Positions 34,400 to 47,700 are shown, numbered from the stretch's first letter. The stretch is DNA of 64,000 nt from Gloeophyllum trabeum ATCC 11539 (GCF_000344685.1 NW_006920410.1:4326-68325), one strand, 5' to 3'. Numbers and translations are program-made. Notes: generated from the sequence alone by a model not told the origin.

Positions 34400-35122
34400 T
34401 TATTGCATCTCCGCCCAGACGAACTCGCCGACGGTCCACGTGCCCGTGAGGACCAACGCGAGCATCGCGAGCGAGCCGAGCGAGCCGCCGCGCTGGGTGC
34501 GCTACCGCCCAACCCGCATCAGCACCCCGCGCACGCACACGACGATGAACGCACCTTTTCGGGGTCGCCGGAGGCGTAGCCGAGGGTGTAGAGCACGCGG
34601 CCGAGCGTCCAGGCGCCCATGAGGGACGCGGCGAGGAGGGGGCGGCGCAGGCCCGTCACGAGGGTGCTGGTGTCGTCAGTAGGGGAGCAGAGTTAGGGGT
34701 TGGGGGCGGCGTACCCGATGAGCGCGACGGGGAGGTACTCGAGGGTGTTCTGGTGAGCGCCTGCGCGTCACAGGTGAGGCGGGGCACGGCACGGCACGGG
34801 CCAAACGGGGAGGGGGACGGGGACGTACGCTGCACGCAGTTGAACACCATCGCCTGCCGGGACGCGTCCGCCTCCGCCTTTTCGGCGTACACTGTGCGAG
34901 CGTGAGCACGGCGCGGCGGCGATCATGGGAGGGACGCACGCTGGGGGTACTTGATGCCGGCTGCGCGGCGGGCGCGGCCGACGGCGATGCTCTGCCAGAG
35001 CAGGAGCCAGACGGGCGAGAACGTCGACGCGACGACGTACGTGAATCTGCGCGGAGCTCAGCACGCTCCCAGCTCGTCGAGAACGCGCGGGCTTACCCCT
35101 TCGGGAGGACGAGGCTGGCCAT
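34400..35122 (-). CDS. MGST3: MAPEG-family microsomal glutathione S-transferase 3-like protein, copy 1
   Basis: Small four-helix integral membrane enzyme of the MAPEG family; MGST3 relatives conjugate glutathione or reduce lipid peroxides in the ER. Six exons give MASLVLPKG, FTYVVASTFSPVWLLLWQSI, GRARRAAGIKYPQL, the family signature YAEKAEADASRQAMVFNCVQ, RAHQNTLEYLPVALIG, TLVTGLRRPLLAASLMGAWT, LGRVLYTLGYASGDPEK and a last helix ending TWTVGEFVWAEMQ. The N-C-x-Q-R-x-H-x-N-x-L-E stretch is the MAPEG glutathione-site motif. Length about 150 residues is normal. Intron positions are the same as in the second copy at 63 kb, so the two are paralogues. The Tc1-type transposon sits just downstream of its stop. 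Confidence 0.92.
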
Positions 35123-36323
35123 TGTATGTAGTGCTGCGACGGTCAGGCTGCAGCTGCAGCCGGCTTTATACGGCGGCGGTTGGAGTGGAAGGCGCCGGAG
35201 ACGCGCCACGTCATCGCGGCAGAACGTATTATTCCACGGTTCTCCGGGCTATGTCAGCCGCTGCTTGCTGACACGTCCTGCGGCGGAGGGTTATGGGAGC
35301 AGACACTGCTCGACATTGGCCTTTTATACACAGCTGCAGCCTATGCCCAGTCCTCATCCGATCCCGCGATGGTGTGCTCTGCGGTCGGTGGCGGTGTCAC
35401 GCACGTGGGGATGTCCATCAGGCCACACATATACCAGCTACCACGCCGCAGCCACAGAGCGCTCCAGCCGCCGCCGCACCTCCTCCGCGCCCACGTTGCG
35501 CCCGACGAGCGTGCGGGCGTCCGCGAGGTAGCGGTCGATGGCGTCCTGGGCATGGTGTCGTCGGGACGGCGAGGTGGTGCGTCTTTGTGGTACGTAGGCA
35601 AGCGGGCGAGCACACGGGTATGGTTCTGTTTGTTCGAGGTGGATGCCACCCAGGAACGATGGCGACGAACGAGGGTTGGTCGCTCCAACACTGTATACTA
35701 ATGTGGCTGACCGGAAGCGGTAGCGTATATTCCAAAGTAGTCGTGCTGCAGCCTGTTATGTATCTAAAAAGTCTGGATGCCCGAGCGAAGATCCGGGCCG
35801 TACCTGCCAAGTATGGCAAGACCATTTCCCGACTAGGTTATGTCGGTCTCGTTCATGCACTGTCCCTACTCCCGGAATTCGGCCATACTGACCCTTACAA
35901 TATGTATCGACCCACCCCTTCCTCCTACGCCGACGCAACCGTGTATATGCCCTCCTCCTTGCCTACCCGTGAGTTGGTGCATTCACGGCAGACGACCGTC
36001 CGGCTCACTTTGCCGTTAGGAGTCTCCCATCGCCTGGTTTTACTCGGGTTTTCATTCTGGGTCGTGATAGTGTTCCGTCTCCTGGCGCGTGTACACTTAC
36101 ACCCTGAGGCCGCGTACGCGAGCTCGCGCTCCGAGTCGTAAACTAGAACAGGAGCTCTACACGCTGTCCAGAGGTTCGAGGGCCGACTCCAAGCCTCGGC
36201 GTCCAATTGGCCAGGCCAGATCGCGGCCGAGATTAGATCACTCACGCGTGCGCCGCAACCCACTCTATCATCGATTGCGCCGCGCTCTGCAATTTTATCT
36301 CTAGTCCATCCACCTCGACGACG
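35123..36323. other. Intergenic with one orphan exon-like segment
   Basis: 1.2 kb between the divergent MAPEG and phosphoglycerate mutase genes. On the minus strand 35545-35438 reads like a terminal coding exon: after a CAG acceptor it encodes DAIDRYLADARTLVGRNVGA, then EEVRRRLERSVAAAW and a stop. No partner exon was found, so it may be the remnant of a lost gene. Confidence 0.35.
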
Positions 36324-38311
36324 ATGGTGCAAGTGAAGAACAAAGTCTGCCTGATGTGCGTCACGGTCTCGTCGCTGCACTCGGGGTGAAGCTGACGCGG
36401 TGGTCGTAGCGTGCACGACGGGTGGGGCATCGCCCCCGAGAAGGGCATCAAGGGCGACGCCATCGACGCCGGCGACACCACCCACATGGACGCCATCGCC
36501 AACGCGCACGCCCACCGCACGCTGCGCGCGCACGGGCTCGCCGTCGGGCTCAGCGACGGGCTCATGGGCAACTCCGAGGTCGGGTGAGCGCGCTCTCCTA
36601 CTCATCACGCGGCGGACGTGCGGGCTCTGACGCGCCCGGCGGAAGGCATCTGAATATCGGCGCAGGCAGGATCGTGTGGCAGGATATCGTCAAGATCGAC
36701 GTGTCCATCAAGAAGCGGCAGTTCCACAAGGAGGAGAAGATCCTGCAGAGCTTCCGGCGCGCAAAGGACGGGAACGGGCGGCTGCACCTCCTCGGGCTCG
36801 TGCGTGCTCCTCCTTCCCCTCTCCTCTTCCCCTCTCCTAAACTTGACCCATACACCCAGGTCTCCGACGGCGGCGTGCACTCGCACATCAACCACCTCTT
36901 CGCGCTGCTCGAGACAGCCAAGCAGGTCGGCGTGCCGCACGTCTACATCCACTTTTTCGGCGACGGGCGCGACACCGCGCCGCGCTCCGCCGCCAAATAC
37001 GCCAAGCAGCTCCTCGAGTTCCTCGAAAAAGAAAAGTACGGCGAGATCGCGACCGTCGTGGGGCGGTACTACGCGATGGACCGCGACAAGCGCTGGGAGC
37101 GGATCAAGATCGCCGTGGACGGGCTCGTGAACGGGGTCGGCGAGGAGGCGCGCGATGTGGTGCAGGCGATCGAGGGGAAGTACGAAAAGGACGAGACGGA
37201 CGAGTTTCTGAAGCCGATTATCGTGAACGGGGAGGCCGGCAGGATCAAGGGTGCGTGCGTGGCCTGTGGTGTGTGTGGGTGGCTGCTGACGGGGTTGTAG
37301 ACGGCGACACGCTGTTCTTCTTCAACTACCGCTCGGACCGCGTGCGCGAGATCGTGACCGTGTTCGGGCTGCCCGACAAGCCGATCGACACGCAGATCCC
37401 GGAGAACCTCGTACGTCGCTGCGCCATTATTATTGTCATTCTCCCCGCCTCACGCCCCACGCCCATCCCCTCCCTAGCACATCACGACGATGTCGCGGTA
37501 CAACGCGGCGTTCCCCTTCCCCGTCGCCTTCCCGCCGCAGGCGATGACGAACGTGCTCGCGGAGTGGCTCGCGAAGCAGGGCGTGCGCCAGGCGCACGTC
37601 GCGGAAACGGAAAAGTACGCGCACGTCACGTTCTTCTTCAACGGCGGCGTGGAGAAGCAGTTTGACGGGGAGGAGCGGTTTATGGTGCCGAGCCCGAAGG
37701 TGCCGACGTATGACCAGCAGCCGGAGATGAGCGTGCAGGGCGTGGCGGACAAGGTCGCGCAGCTCGTGCGGGGCGGCGAGTACGAGTTTGTGATGTGCAA
37801 TTTCGCGCCGCCGGATATGGTGCGCTCCGTGCTATGGCACACACGTGTATCGGGTACTGACGGCGCTGCGGATGCAGGTCGGGCACACGGGCGTGTTCGA
37901 CGCGGCGGTGAAAGCCGTCGGCGCGACGGACAAGGCGGTGAAGACGGTGTACGACGCGTGCGAGGAGGCGGGGTATATCCTGCTCGTCACGGCGGACCAC
38001 GGGAACGCGGAGCAGATGGTGAACCCGGAGACGGGCGCGCCGCACACCGCGCACACGACGAACCCCGTGCCGTTCATCATGACGGGCGACCCGGCCGTGT
38101 TCAAGTTTGTGCAGGACGAGGCGAAGAAGGATGGGGAGGAGGAGCACGAGGAGGGCGCCCTCGCGGATGTGGCGCCGACGGTGCTGGATGTGATGGGGCT
38201 GCCGCAGCCGGAAGGTGCGTTTGCCTGGGTTTGACACGGTGGGGTGGTAGTGCTGATGCCTTGGCCTTGATAGAGATGACCGGGCGGTCGTTGCTCGCGA
38301 AGAGCGGGTGA
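36324..38311 (+). CDS. gpmI: 2,3-bisphosphoglycerate-independent phosphoglycerate mutase
   Basis: Cytosolic glycolytic enzyme of the alkaline-phosphatase superfamily that interconverts 3- and 2-phosphoglycerate using two manganese ions and a phosphoserine. The first exon [10 protein letters not shown] joins to [19 protein letters not shown], with the metal-binding Asp. The catalytic Ser is in [20 protein letters not shown]. Then come [106 protein letters not shown] and [20 protein letters not shown], covering all expected metal and substrate motifs in order. Introns are short; one of 58 bases at 37819-37876 joins PDMV to GHTG. The C-terminus ends [11 protein letters not shown]. Length is about 540 residues, slightly above bacterial enzymes because of a Glu-rich insert ([12 protein letters not shown]). 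Confidence 0.95.
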
Positions 38312-38544
38312 GGTCATCAAGAACACAGAACAAGGCAAGAGAATATAACTACAGGTGTATTATAGACTATAGACAGAAGTAGATGTATATGTATTCTGAT
38401 GCAGCTGCGAACAAATATTATGCAGACTGTAGACCCGCTCGAGCCGGACGCGTCGCGATAAATGAGTGTGACGGAACGTGACCGGGCGTGCGCGTGACGC
38501 TTCGCGCTTCGCCCGCCTCACACCGTCTCTCACCACCGCCCCCG

Positions 38545-41243
38545 ATGGCCTCGACAGCCAGACCCGCAAAACGACAAAAACTGACGCACGCGGCGCCGCG
38601 AGCACGCGCCCGCTCGCCGTCGCCCGCGCACCCCGACGCCGACGCCGAATTCAAGCCGCTCCCGCCCCCGCTCCTCCTGCTCTCCCTCCCCGCGCTGCTC
38701 GCCCAGCCCCCCTCCAGCCGCTTCCACGCGCAGGCGCTCTGCCTCTCCCTCGCGGCGGTGCGCGCGTGCCTCGCGCAGGGCGCGCTGAGCCCCGACGTGG
38801 AGTGTCGCGCGTGGACGGCGCTCGCGGAGGTCGGGATGGCGGTGGTTAGCGGGGGGGGCGCGGGCGAGGCGCAGGCGTGGGCGGTGGGCGTGGAGAGCGA
38901 GGTGGAGAAGGCTATCGCGAAGGGGGTGAGTGCTGTTTTGTGTGCTTGGGGGTTTTGGGTGGGTGTATGCGCCGTGGTTCAGCCACATTGGGATGGGAGG
39001 TCCTGCGGGGCTTGATACACTCCCTACTGAGTGGGGGAGGGCTTCTAGTATTAAATGGAGCCGATGAGCAGCTCCAGAACTGTCGTTCCTCTGCGTAGGT
39101 GGATTGTGGCTGCATGGTCGAACCCCCCGCTTCGGCGGCCTTTGGACTCGAGTCGAGATTCGGCGCGAATGGCCTGGGTATATACCAGCTGATACTGACC
39201 AACTTCGTTCCCCAGACACTGATCGCTCAGAAGGTACGCCCGCCGCTAGCCCTGCCTTGGTCCCGCTGTTAGTCGCTCACCGACTGCAACCCCAGCATCC
39301 ATCACTGACGATCTACCTACACCATCTAACGGCCCTCCACGCCCGCCTCGCGCAGTGGCAGCACAACACCAAATTCGCGCGGAAGCTCCTCGCCCGGCTG
39401 ACCAGCTCCTTCCTCCCCTCCGACCCCCCGCACATCGTCTACGCCGCGCACCTCGCCAGGATCAACAACTTCATCACCGCTTCCTCACCTACTTCCGCAC
39501 CACACGCTTCCCCGGCGCCCTCTGCTCAGGACGTACACGCGGCGCTTGCGGCAATCGATACGCTGCAGAATCTGGCGGAGAAGAACGCGCACGAGAAAGT
39601 GGTATTGCTGTCCCGCGTCCTGCGCCTGCGCACGCTCGTCGCGGCGGAGATGTGGGACACCGTGCAGGCGACGCTCCAGCCCGTCGAGGACGCGCTCGGG
39701 CTGGCGTACGACGCCGCCTCGACGCCCAAGCCTCACTCGTCTGCTCAGCCGCCACAGACCTCCTACAGGAAGTTCGACGAGCCGTTCGAGACGGCGATGG
39801 CCGTGCACGCGCTCGTGCTCGGGGTCGCGTTCTTCACGCACGCGGGGCAGGCGGCGGACGCGTCCGCGCGGCTCGCGCACCTGCACCTCCTGCTCGACGC
39901 GGGCGCGCTCGAGCGCTTCCCCGCGGGCGTCGTCGAGGTGCGTGACGCCATTCCTCCCGCATGTCCCCTAAGACATTGAGCGCGGTGTGCTTCTCGCAGG
40001 TCTCGTTCGAGGGCGGCGCGCCGCTCGCGGTGCAGGTGACGCACCCGCGCGTGCTGTACATGCTGACGTTCCTCGTAAGCTGCGCGGCGAAGCGCGACGC
40101 GGTCGGGCGCAAGCCGAAGCGGAAGGTGTTCGCCGCGGAGGGGCTCGCCGCCTGGGAGCGCGAGATGGGCAAGGAGGTGGTATGTGAGTGGCCGTCTCTC
40201 TCGTGTGGTGATATTGTGAATTCTAAGTGGTTCGGCGTGAGACAGTGCCGGCCTGGGCGAGCGTGGGCGATGTGGAGGAGGTGCAGCAAAGGATGGCGCG
40301 GATCAAGGCGGATTTGCTGTGTGAGCTCGTGGCAGTGGGGATCATGAGGAGCGAGTTCGGGGAGGCTCAGCGGGTGGGTGTGAATTTGCTGTCACGGTAC
40401 CCGATTCTACTGTACTGACCGCTCGATCAGAACCTGGATCTGCTCATCGCGCATACACGTACATATGACATCTTCGAGCTGTTCGCCGCGCGGACAGCCC
40501 TGCACCAGGGGCACCTCGCGCACGCGCTCGGAAAGACGAGCAAGGCGCTGCAGTGCTACGACACTGCGTCCTTCCTCGCGGGGAAGGATAAATTCGTCGA
40601 CATGGCAGCTCGCACCGGGGAGCTGGTCCTCAGGCTCGGGATGCTGCGCACTGCAGGCGGGGATGATGCCGGTGGTGAGATGAAGGAGCTGGGCGCGGAG
40701 CTCGAGGTGCTCGCAAAGCGCTGCCGGGGCCAGGGCGCCGCGCTCGAGGCTGTCGGGCAGGTTCTCGAGTCGTGCCTCGCCACCGAGATTCTCAAGTCCA
40801 AGTGCGTCTCCTGTTTGCGTCGACGTTGTATGTACGCGAACGCTGACATCCGGTCTGCGACGACTAGGCAGCACCTCAAGCACGCGCTGAGCCTCGCGAG
40901 CAGGGCGCAGGACAACTACCTCCGCGCGCTCGTGCTCGCGCTCATCGCCGCGCACTACCTGCACACCGCGCAGGAGCACGCGCGCGCGATGCTCGAGACG
41001 TGCGAGCAGCTCGCGATGGGGCTCGGCGCGCCCGTGCAGAGGCTGCGCGACGTCGGCGTCGGCGGGCGCATGGGCCGCACGAAGGTGGAGGTCGTCGCTG
41101 TGGGGAACGTGCCCCTGCGGGTGTGGTGCGGGGAGCGGTTCCTGGACTTGTATAGGCGGGAGGGGAACGAGGGGGAGGTGAGGAAGCGGGAGGCGGTGAA
41201 TAAGCAGCTGCTGAAGAGCCCTCCTGCGCGGGCGGGTGGCTGA
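38545..41243 (+). CDS. MAU2: Cohesin loading factor Mau2/Scc4-like TPR protein
   Basis: Mau2/Scc4 partners Scc2/NIPBL to load cohesin on chromatin in the nucleus. The protein is almost entirely helical and TPR-like. A basic start (MASTARPAKRQKLTHAAPRA) is followed by LAQWQHNTKFARKLLARLTS, AIDTLQNLAEKNAHEKVVLL, ARTALHQGHLAHALGKTSKA, QHLKHALSLASRAQDNYLRA, LVLALIAAHYLHTAQEHARA and a C-terminus with VWCGERFLDLYRREGNEGEV. The HALSLASRAQDNYLRAL segment and the tail match the cohesin-loading-factor family best. Other TPR proteins cannot be fully excluded. Introns lie near 38929-39230, 39935-40000, 40176-40260, 40375-40431 and 40802-40868. An upstream in-frame ATG at 38488 would add 19 residues; 38545 is preferred because it gives the compact N-terminus. 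Confidence 0.8.
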
Positions 41244-41584
41244 GTCTTCCCATGGGCGAGTTGTCGTTTTCTGGTATGGTTGTGCTTTGGACGGTTTTCG
41301 CTGTCGTCTGTTAAAGCTTTCTTGCTGTGGCAGTTTTCGTTGCATCTCCTGTAAATTATAACTTTCTCAAATGCGGATAATAGAATGTAGGCAATGTTCC
41401 AATTAGGGATGACCTGGGTTCAAGTTGCAAAACACTTATGAGGATGCTACGTATGACAGCGAGAGCGAGAAAGCAAGAAACATCGGAAAACATATCAAAG
41501 CAAGTACTAGTGTGCAGCGAAACCGGATAGTAAGTGATCGCGGAACCCATCGGCCTCCATCGAGATGAGTTCTGGACATCACAT

Positions 41585-42951
41585 TCACACGTCGGGAGCT
41601 TTGCTGGCAGGATGATGGTCGTCGGCGCGGCAGTAGGACAGCGGAAACCGACCGGATGAGGCCTCATCTTCACTTGAAACACAGTCCTCCTCATTAACAT
41701 TGCTGTTCTTCGAGTCAGATGTCTCGGGATCTGTTTTGACAGTGGTCCTTGAACCCGGTTGGCCAGGGTAGACACCGGGGCTGGACGAGTTCATCTTGGT
41801 GTGTCTGTGTTTGCCGGTGTTGATCCCCAGTGATGAATCTGATGGTGAGAGGTTATCAGAGTCAGTTTAAATGTATTCAGCACGGGAGGGACTCACCGTT
41901 GACATCCCCTAGGGCCCCCCAATTGGATGGATCATCCTTGAGATCATATCCAACGTCAAAGTGTGTGGTGAGAGCAGTCTCTGGTGAAGGCTCCTTCATT
42001 AACCTATCTCCAGCCACTTCTAGGACAATCTCCCTGGATTTGAACATGTCCAGGGGGTCTGGAATATCCATCTTCTCCCTCCATTCAAGGGCAGGACCAA
42101 TTGCCTCAACAGATGACTTTGACTTGGAGTCTCCAGTGGACAGATATAAGTCTCTGGCATGCGAGGGAGCACCACCGGGTGTGATATCTATTGTCAGGCA
42201 AGGTAAGTGCGAGTAAATGTCACTGTTCAGGCAACTCACAATCTGTGGAAAGATTGAGTGGACTGCCATCAACATCTGTGGCAGGGAATGATGCAAGCTC
42301 AAGCTTTGGAGTGTAACACTCAATGAGACGAGCTAAAGCTCGCTCAAAACCCTGCCTTGCTTCAGCTTTCCATCCTCTGGCTGTGTCTGAGATCGTCCAG
42401 ACAACATTGCCCTTGGGATCAATGTGCAGGAGCCTTCTCTGGGGGAAGTAGGGATGGTAGAGGACTTGTGTATTGGTGAGGTTGAATTGCATGGATGTAA
42501 ATGCCTTCCACTCATCCTGCCCTACTTTTCCCCAGAGCCTGCCTCCAGCAAGGTCCACATATGCATCTCCAGGGTGGCCCAGGGCAGGGTGGGGGTCACC
42601 ACTGTGGATGAAGATGGAATAATGTATGGTGTTATTGAAGACAGGAAACGGGTAAGCAGTCCTCAAGCCTATCTGCTCCTTGAAGTATCCACCCTCCCAC
42701 TGGACAACCACCCCAGATGGGAGGACATTTTTGCGGTCCTTGAGACAGGGCTGATGTGGTTCCAAGGAAGATGGGGACATGGGCTGAATGGTTAATCCTG
42801 GACACTGCATGGATAGTAGAAAAATGCGATAAAATTGAAATTTCCTAACCCTAGGCCCTGACTCCATCATGATGTGACTTGTTTGGTTCTCTTTGGTTTG
42901 TGTGGCCCACCCATGGTTATGGATTGGTGGAAGCAAGCCTGACCTGGTCAC
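41585..42951 (-). CDS. Hypothetical protein, lineage-specific family
   Basis: Not recognised as a characterised family. Three exons can be joined. The first contains VVQWEGGYFKEQIGLRTAYP, IHSGDPHPALGHPGDAYVDL, HPYFPQRRLLHIDPKGNVVW and RQGFERALARLIECYTPKLE. The second contains KMDIPDPLDMFKSREIVLEV. The third is a Ser/Glu-rich tail. Introns at 42187-42242 and about 41790-41893. The GHPGDAYVDL...GNVVW layout resembles proteins that recur as unnamed gene families in agaricomycetes. An acceptor at about 42808 suggests the true first coding exon may lie upstream of 42951. Composition is noticeably less GC-rich than the flanking genes. Convergent with MAU2. Confidence 0.6.
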
Positions 42952-43337
42952 CAGACAAACATATATACCTGTGAGTGACTGATATACAAGCTCTGCACTG
43001 TGCCATGTTGCAGTAAGAGCCAGTGGTTTACTGATCTTGGCGTGCTGAGAGTTTGAACTGCATTCTCAATTGTGGGAATAAATTGATGCTGGCACTCACA
43101 TCTGGAACCAAGAGGCAACTGATAGATAGCTCAATTCTTGCAGAAGTGAAGTGTCTTGAGGTGCGCTGGCAGGGTGATTATCTGCCCCGATGAACCTGCA
43201 GCCACAAATTACCTGGACTTCCGGGTTAGGTCCCCACATTTGGTCTCGCGCGTGTCGAGCACAGCCACAACGAGGGGTCGAGCGTGCCGCATGACGCGCG
43301 CGAGCGCTGCGGCTTTTGGAAACACTCTGCGACGACG

Positions 43338-44590
43338 ATGTCGGACGCGACTCTCGACATGCCAGGCGCAATTGGACCAGAGCACGAGCTTGCGCCTGCA
43401 GATGTACCCGCTGAACTCGCTCGTGCCGAGTCGCGAATGCAGTTTCCGCCTTCGTATGTGATTGTGGGTGTTTACAGGTTGTTCACGGACAAGACGCTGT
43501 ACGTGCCAGCATGGAAGAAGTGCCAGCACGGTGTTGTTAGAGGTCTTCTTGTTGGAGGTGCTTGGGTGAGCTTGCACAATTGAGAGAATTAGTATAGGGT
43601 GCTCATCCCTGCCTTGAGGAAAGGGTTTCATAACATTCTCGATCCAAAGGAAATTCGTCGAGCTGTTCCTCATCAAGTGAGTCTGCAGTCGTCTGTGCAA
43701 GCTTCAAATTGCTGATACTCTGCATAGATCTCCCCGTGTCACCGGCCTCTCGAACGACTCAATCTTCGGCTACAAAGTCCCCTTCGACCTCACCACCTAC
43801 GCCACCTTCCTCTTCATCTCCTCGCAGGTCACCGCCATCCTCACGTACTTCCTCTCGCGCAACATCCGGATCGCGCGCCAGCGCGCATGGGAGCACACTG
43901 TCGCCTCTCGCGGGAAGGGCCCCGACTTCTGGCAGCCGTACGTGGAGGAGTGGGAGATCCCGCCGAAGGTGAGCGAGGGCGGGTGGGGGATCTGGGAGAA
44001 GATGCTTGCAAGCTACTTCGGGCGATTCTTTGTCAGGCGGGGTCAGTCACTCTCCATTCCGCCGCATACACCCAGCATCTAACGCTATAATCTCAGTGCT
44101 GCTTCTGCCGTTTGATATCGTACCCGTCGTCGGAATATTCATATCCGCCTGGCTCCGAGCTCTCGGTACGGCTAGGTACCTCCACCAACCGGTTTGTCCA
44201 GCTCTGTCACCTCCATAATATCAACACCACTCACCAGGGGCTTAGTACTTTGAAGCCAAGAAGATGTCCAAGCACCAGGTAGCCGTATTCATTGAAGAGC
44301 GGAAATGGGAGTACCGGAGTACGTGCAGTGCTGAATGCGCCTTTGCCAGCTCTGCACGGTTCACTTACGCCTTTTTCTCTAGCCTTCGGCTTCGTAGCTG
44401 CTCTATTGGAAGGCCTCCCCGTCATTGGCCTGCTTTTCTCCGTCTCCAACAGAATCGGCGCAGCCATGTGGGCTCATGGTGCGTACTACCGCTCGTACGA
44501 TCCGTCCCATACACTCACGGTACGTGCTCACCAGACCTTGAAAAACGGCAACACTACATCGCCTCTCAAAAGGCACAAAAGTCAAGATGA
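43338..44590 (+). CDS. EI24/Rrt8-like integral membrane protein
   Basis: Predicted membrane protein of the EI24/Lds-Rrt8 group; yeast relatives sit on lipid droplets and act in spore-wall formation. Starting MSDATLDMPGAIGPEHELAP, it reads VYRLFTDKTLYVPAWKKCQH, GFITFSIQRKFVELFLIKSP after a short intron, DLTTYATFLFISSQVTAILT, PFDIVPVVGIFISAWLRALG, FEAKKMSKHQVAVFIEERKW, FGFVAALLEGLPVIGLLFSV and SNRIGAAMWAHDLEKRQHYI. The paired PFDIVPVVGI and LEGLPVIGL hairpins are the family's hallmark. All exon joins keep the frame. The stop at 44588-44590 is 172 bases from the convergent ISWI stop. The family call is good. The lipid-droplet role is inferred from yeast. Confidence 0.78.
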
Positions 44591-44762
44591 ACCATCCCGT
44601 CATAGACTGAAGGTGATCTGTAACATCTTGCATTATTATCGTATATACGCATACGAGGCATATGTAATTTTAGGAGACATAACAGGTCCATCTTAATAAC
44701 AAAACAAATCGAGCGACGAGTAGTACAAAGAGAAGAGAGGAACGAGGGAGATGAAGGGGAGT

Positions 44763-47700
44763 CTATGTTTTCTTTTTCTTGTACTGCCTCTTCGCTGGTG
44801 CTCCAGCGGCGCTCCCGCTCGGCGTCGGCGACGCAGCCCTGGAAGCCTTCTCCGCCTTCCCCACCTCTTCGATATTCCTCTTCTGCGTTCAAAGTCAGCG
44901 ACAGCGCTGCACACCTCCCAGCGCAACGCACCTTTCCCCTCGTACTGCTCTTCGCCGCCTTCGACGCGTCCTCCTGGGCCTTCGCCTCCTGCGCCTCCTT
45001 CTCGATCATCGAAAGCAGCGTCGTGCACCTCCTCGCCAGCTCCTGTGGGCTGCGGCTCTTGAAGAACCAGTCGAAGCGGAACACCGGGAACTCCGTGATG
45101 TCCTTCTTGATCCTGTCGTACACGTCCTCCGAGCTCATTCCGTAGTGGTTCAGCCGGCAGAGGAGGTAGCGGTCCTCTTCCTCGCTGTAGACTTTGCCCT
45201 TTGTCGTGGGGTAGTTCAGCTCGAGCTCTTGCATCGGGTACCGCACAGACGCGATCTTCTCCGCAAGCAGCTTCTCCAAGTTCGAACGACGGTCCCGTTT
45301 CGCCTCGCCTTCCGCGATACGGGCTTGAATCCTGGGATATTCTAGTGGCGATGTGAGTAATCCGATGACATACAACTCAAAATGAGGGATAGACGAACCG
45401 GCCAGTGTCTTCCACTTCTTCTTGAACACCGGGTAATATTTGGCAACTTCCTCGGGCGTCTTATCTTGGATGTCTGTGGCGAGTAACTCGAAGTCCTCGG
45501 TCCTGTGAATCAATCAGAATGTTACCATCTTCGAAGAGATTCAACCGTACCATCCATACGCCTCGAGTGCGCGCACGAACTGCTGGAAGTCTCGTCTACT
45601 CCAGTCTTCGAAACCTTGGGCAATCAAAGCTTCCTTCTCTGCTAGCTCTTCCTCCGTCAGAGGCTCGGCTGTAGGCACGCCAACTGTCAGTACACATTAA
45701 CGGTACCAACACTGTCATGCTTACCGTTATCAATGAGCTCTTGCTCCGCCTGTCGTTCAGCCTCGAGCTTCTCGGGGGTATCCTCCGGACCTTGAGGCTC
45801 TCTCAGCGTCGCCGGAATATCGTTGGCTCTCTTGTGCGCTGCTAGCTCTCGTTGCTGCAACTCCGCCAGTCTCGGGGGGAAGAACTGGAAGTCTTGGCTG
45901 AAGACTATGTAAATCGCTACTCCAATGTGAGCAAATTAATATAAGGCTCACATCTGGATCTGCTTCGGTGCTCGAGGGATCTTGGGACCTTTCTCCGTTT
46001 TCGAAGGCCCGGCGCGCATTGTCTCCTTAAAGTAACTGTCTACCGAGTAGTTCGTCTTACGCTCCCGTTTCGACAATGCCAACATGTTGAAGTTTAATGG
46101 TTTCCGAGCCGGCTTAGGGTAGGATGATCAGCGTCACCGTAATGCTTTCTTAACGGGATACTTACTCCGGTACGGAAGTCCTCGCCCTCCCACTGCTGCA
46201 CCGAAGCATCGGACTTGAAGTTGCTTAGATCCTCGAGGTTCAGATTCTCGTATTTACTATTGAGTTCCTGCGTTCGTTGTTCACCGCGCTGAATGATAGC
46301 CTCGATATCGTCGTCGATAAGCAACCTGAGGAGATACACATATGAGGCGGATTCCTCGCTCAGCTTGCAGAAAGAACTCACTGCTCAGCATCAGAATTGA
46401 CGATCTGTTCAGCGCCATGGGTGATCATGTCCAGGAGTTCGTCCTTGCTCGCAGCTAGGGTGAGGGCAGCAGTTAGAGATACGTTACAGGATGATAGAGT
46501 TGCACGCCTCACCTTTCTGCTGCTGCTGCCGTCCCTGCTGGATGACCAGTTGATCAAGCCGCAGCTTCTGTGCTGCTCGCTCCAACATCCGCTCTTCCAC
46601 GCTGTTCTCCGTGATGAAACGGAAGACATACACCTGCTTTGTCTGCCCAATTCGATGAGCACGATCCATGGCTTGCAAGTCGGCTTGGGGATTCCTACAA
46701 CGGACGTCAGTTTGAGTCTATCCGAGCCGGGGAGCAGACACACCAGTCGCTGTCATAGAGCACAACGATATCAGCTGTGGTGAGATTGATACCCAGTCCA
46801 CCGGCACGGGTCGTGAGTAGGAAGATGAACTTGTCGCTTCCAGGCTTGTTGTATTCGTCGATAGACGCGATACGGTCTTCATGGGCGGTACTTCCGTCAA
46901 TACGGCAGTACTCTGCAACGTGCAGTGGTTACAGTTCAGTCTCAATCATATTCATGGCACTTACTGAAACCGCGGAACAAACAATAATCCTCCATAATGT
47001 CGAGCATGCGGCTCATCTGACTGAAGATGAGCACTCGCGAGCCCTTCTCCTTCATTTGGTGGAGCAGCTTGTCGAGGATGACCATCTTGCCTGAGTTCTG
47101 GATAAGGTGCTCGTCGGTGGTGTAAGGCGGTCCCGGCTCAGCGCCGTCGAATAGGTACGGGTGGTCTGTTACTTTACGCAACTACGGTAGATAGTCAGTT
47201 CGAGCACAATCGAAGTTATGATATCTCCCGACCTGCATGACAATGTTCATGAGCCGCGTCTTGCCCTCCTTCTTCCCGGTCAAACCGTTCACGGCGTCGA
47301 TGTCCTTTTGCAATACAGACCGGTACCACTTTCTCTGCATTTCCGTAAGACCAACATAGATATTAATTTCCTTCTCTGAATAGGCGGGTTCAGCGGTTAA
47401 TTAAACCGCAAACGAGAATAGCCACTTACTAGGTAGAAGGTTCTTCTCCACGTCCGCCTTGACTCTCCGCAGAAGAAAAGGCCTCAAGATCTTATGCAAT
47501 GCATCGACTACCTTCTTGCTCTTCTCCTCGTCGCCCTCCGCGCTCGCCTCATCTTTATGCAAGAAACTGTCCAAATCCGCATAATCCTGGAAAATCTCCG
47601 GGCAAATAAAATTCAGCAACGCAAACAGCTCCTTCATACTATTCTGCAGCGGCGTGCCCGTAATTAACAACCGTCCGCGCGACATGAACGAGCGCACGAT

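Noticed and set aside
38530..39219. Minus-strand frame of 229 codons opposite MAU2 exon 1
   Set aside because: Antisense shadow of a GC-rich exon, Arg-rich and without motifs.
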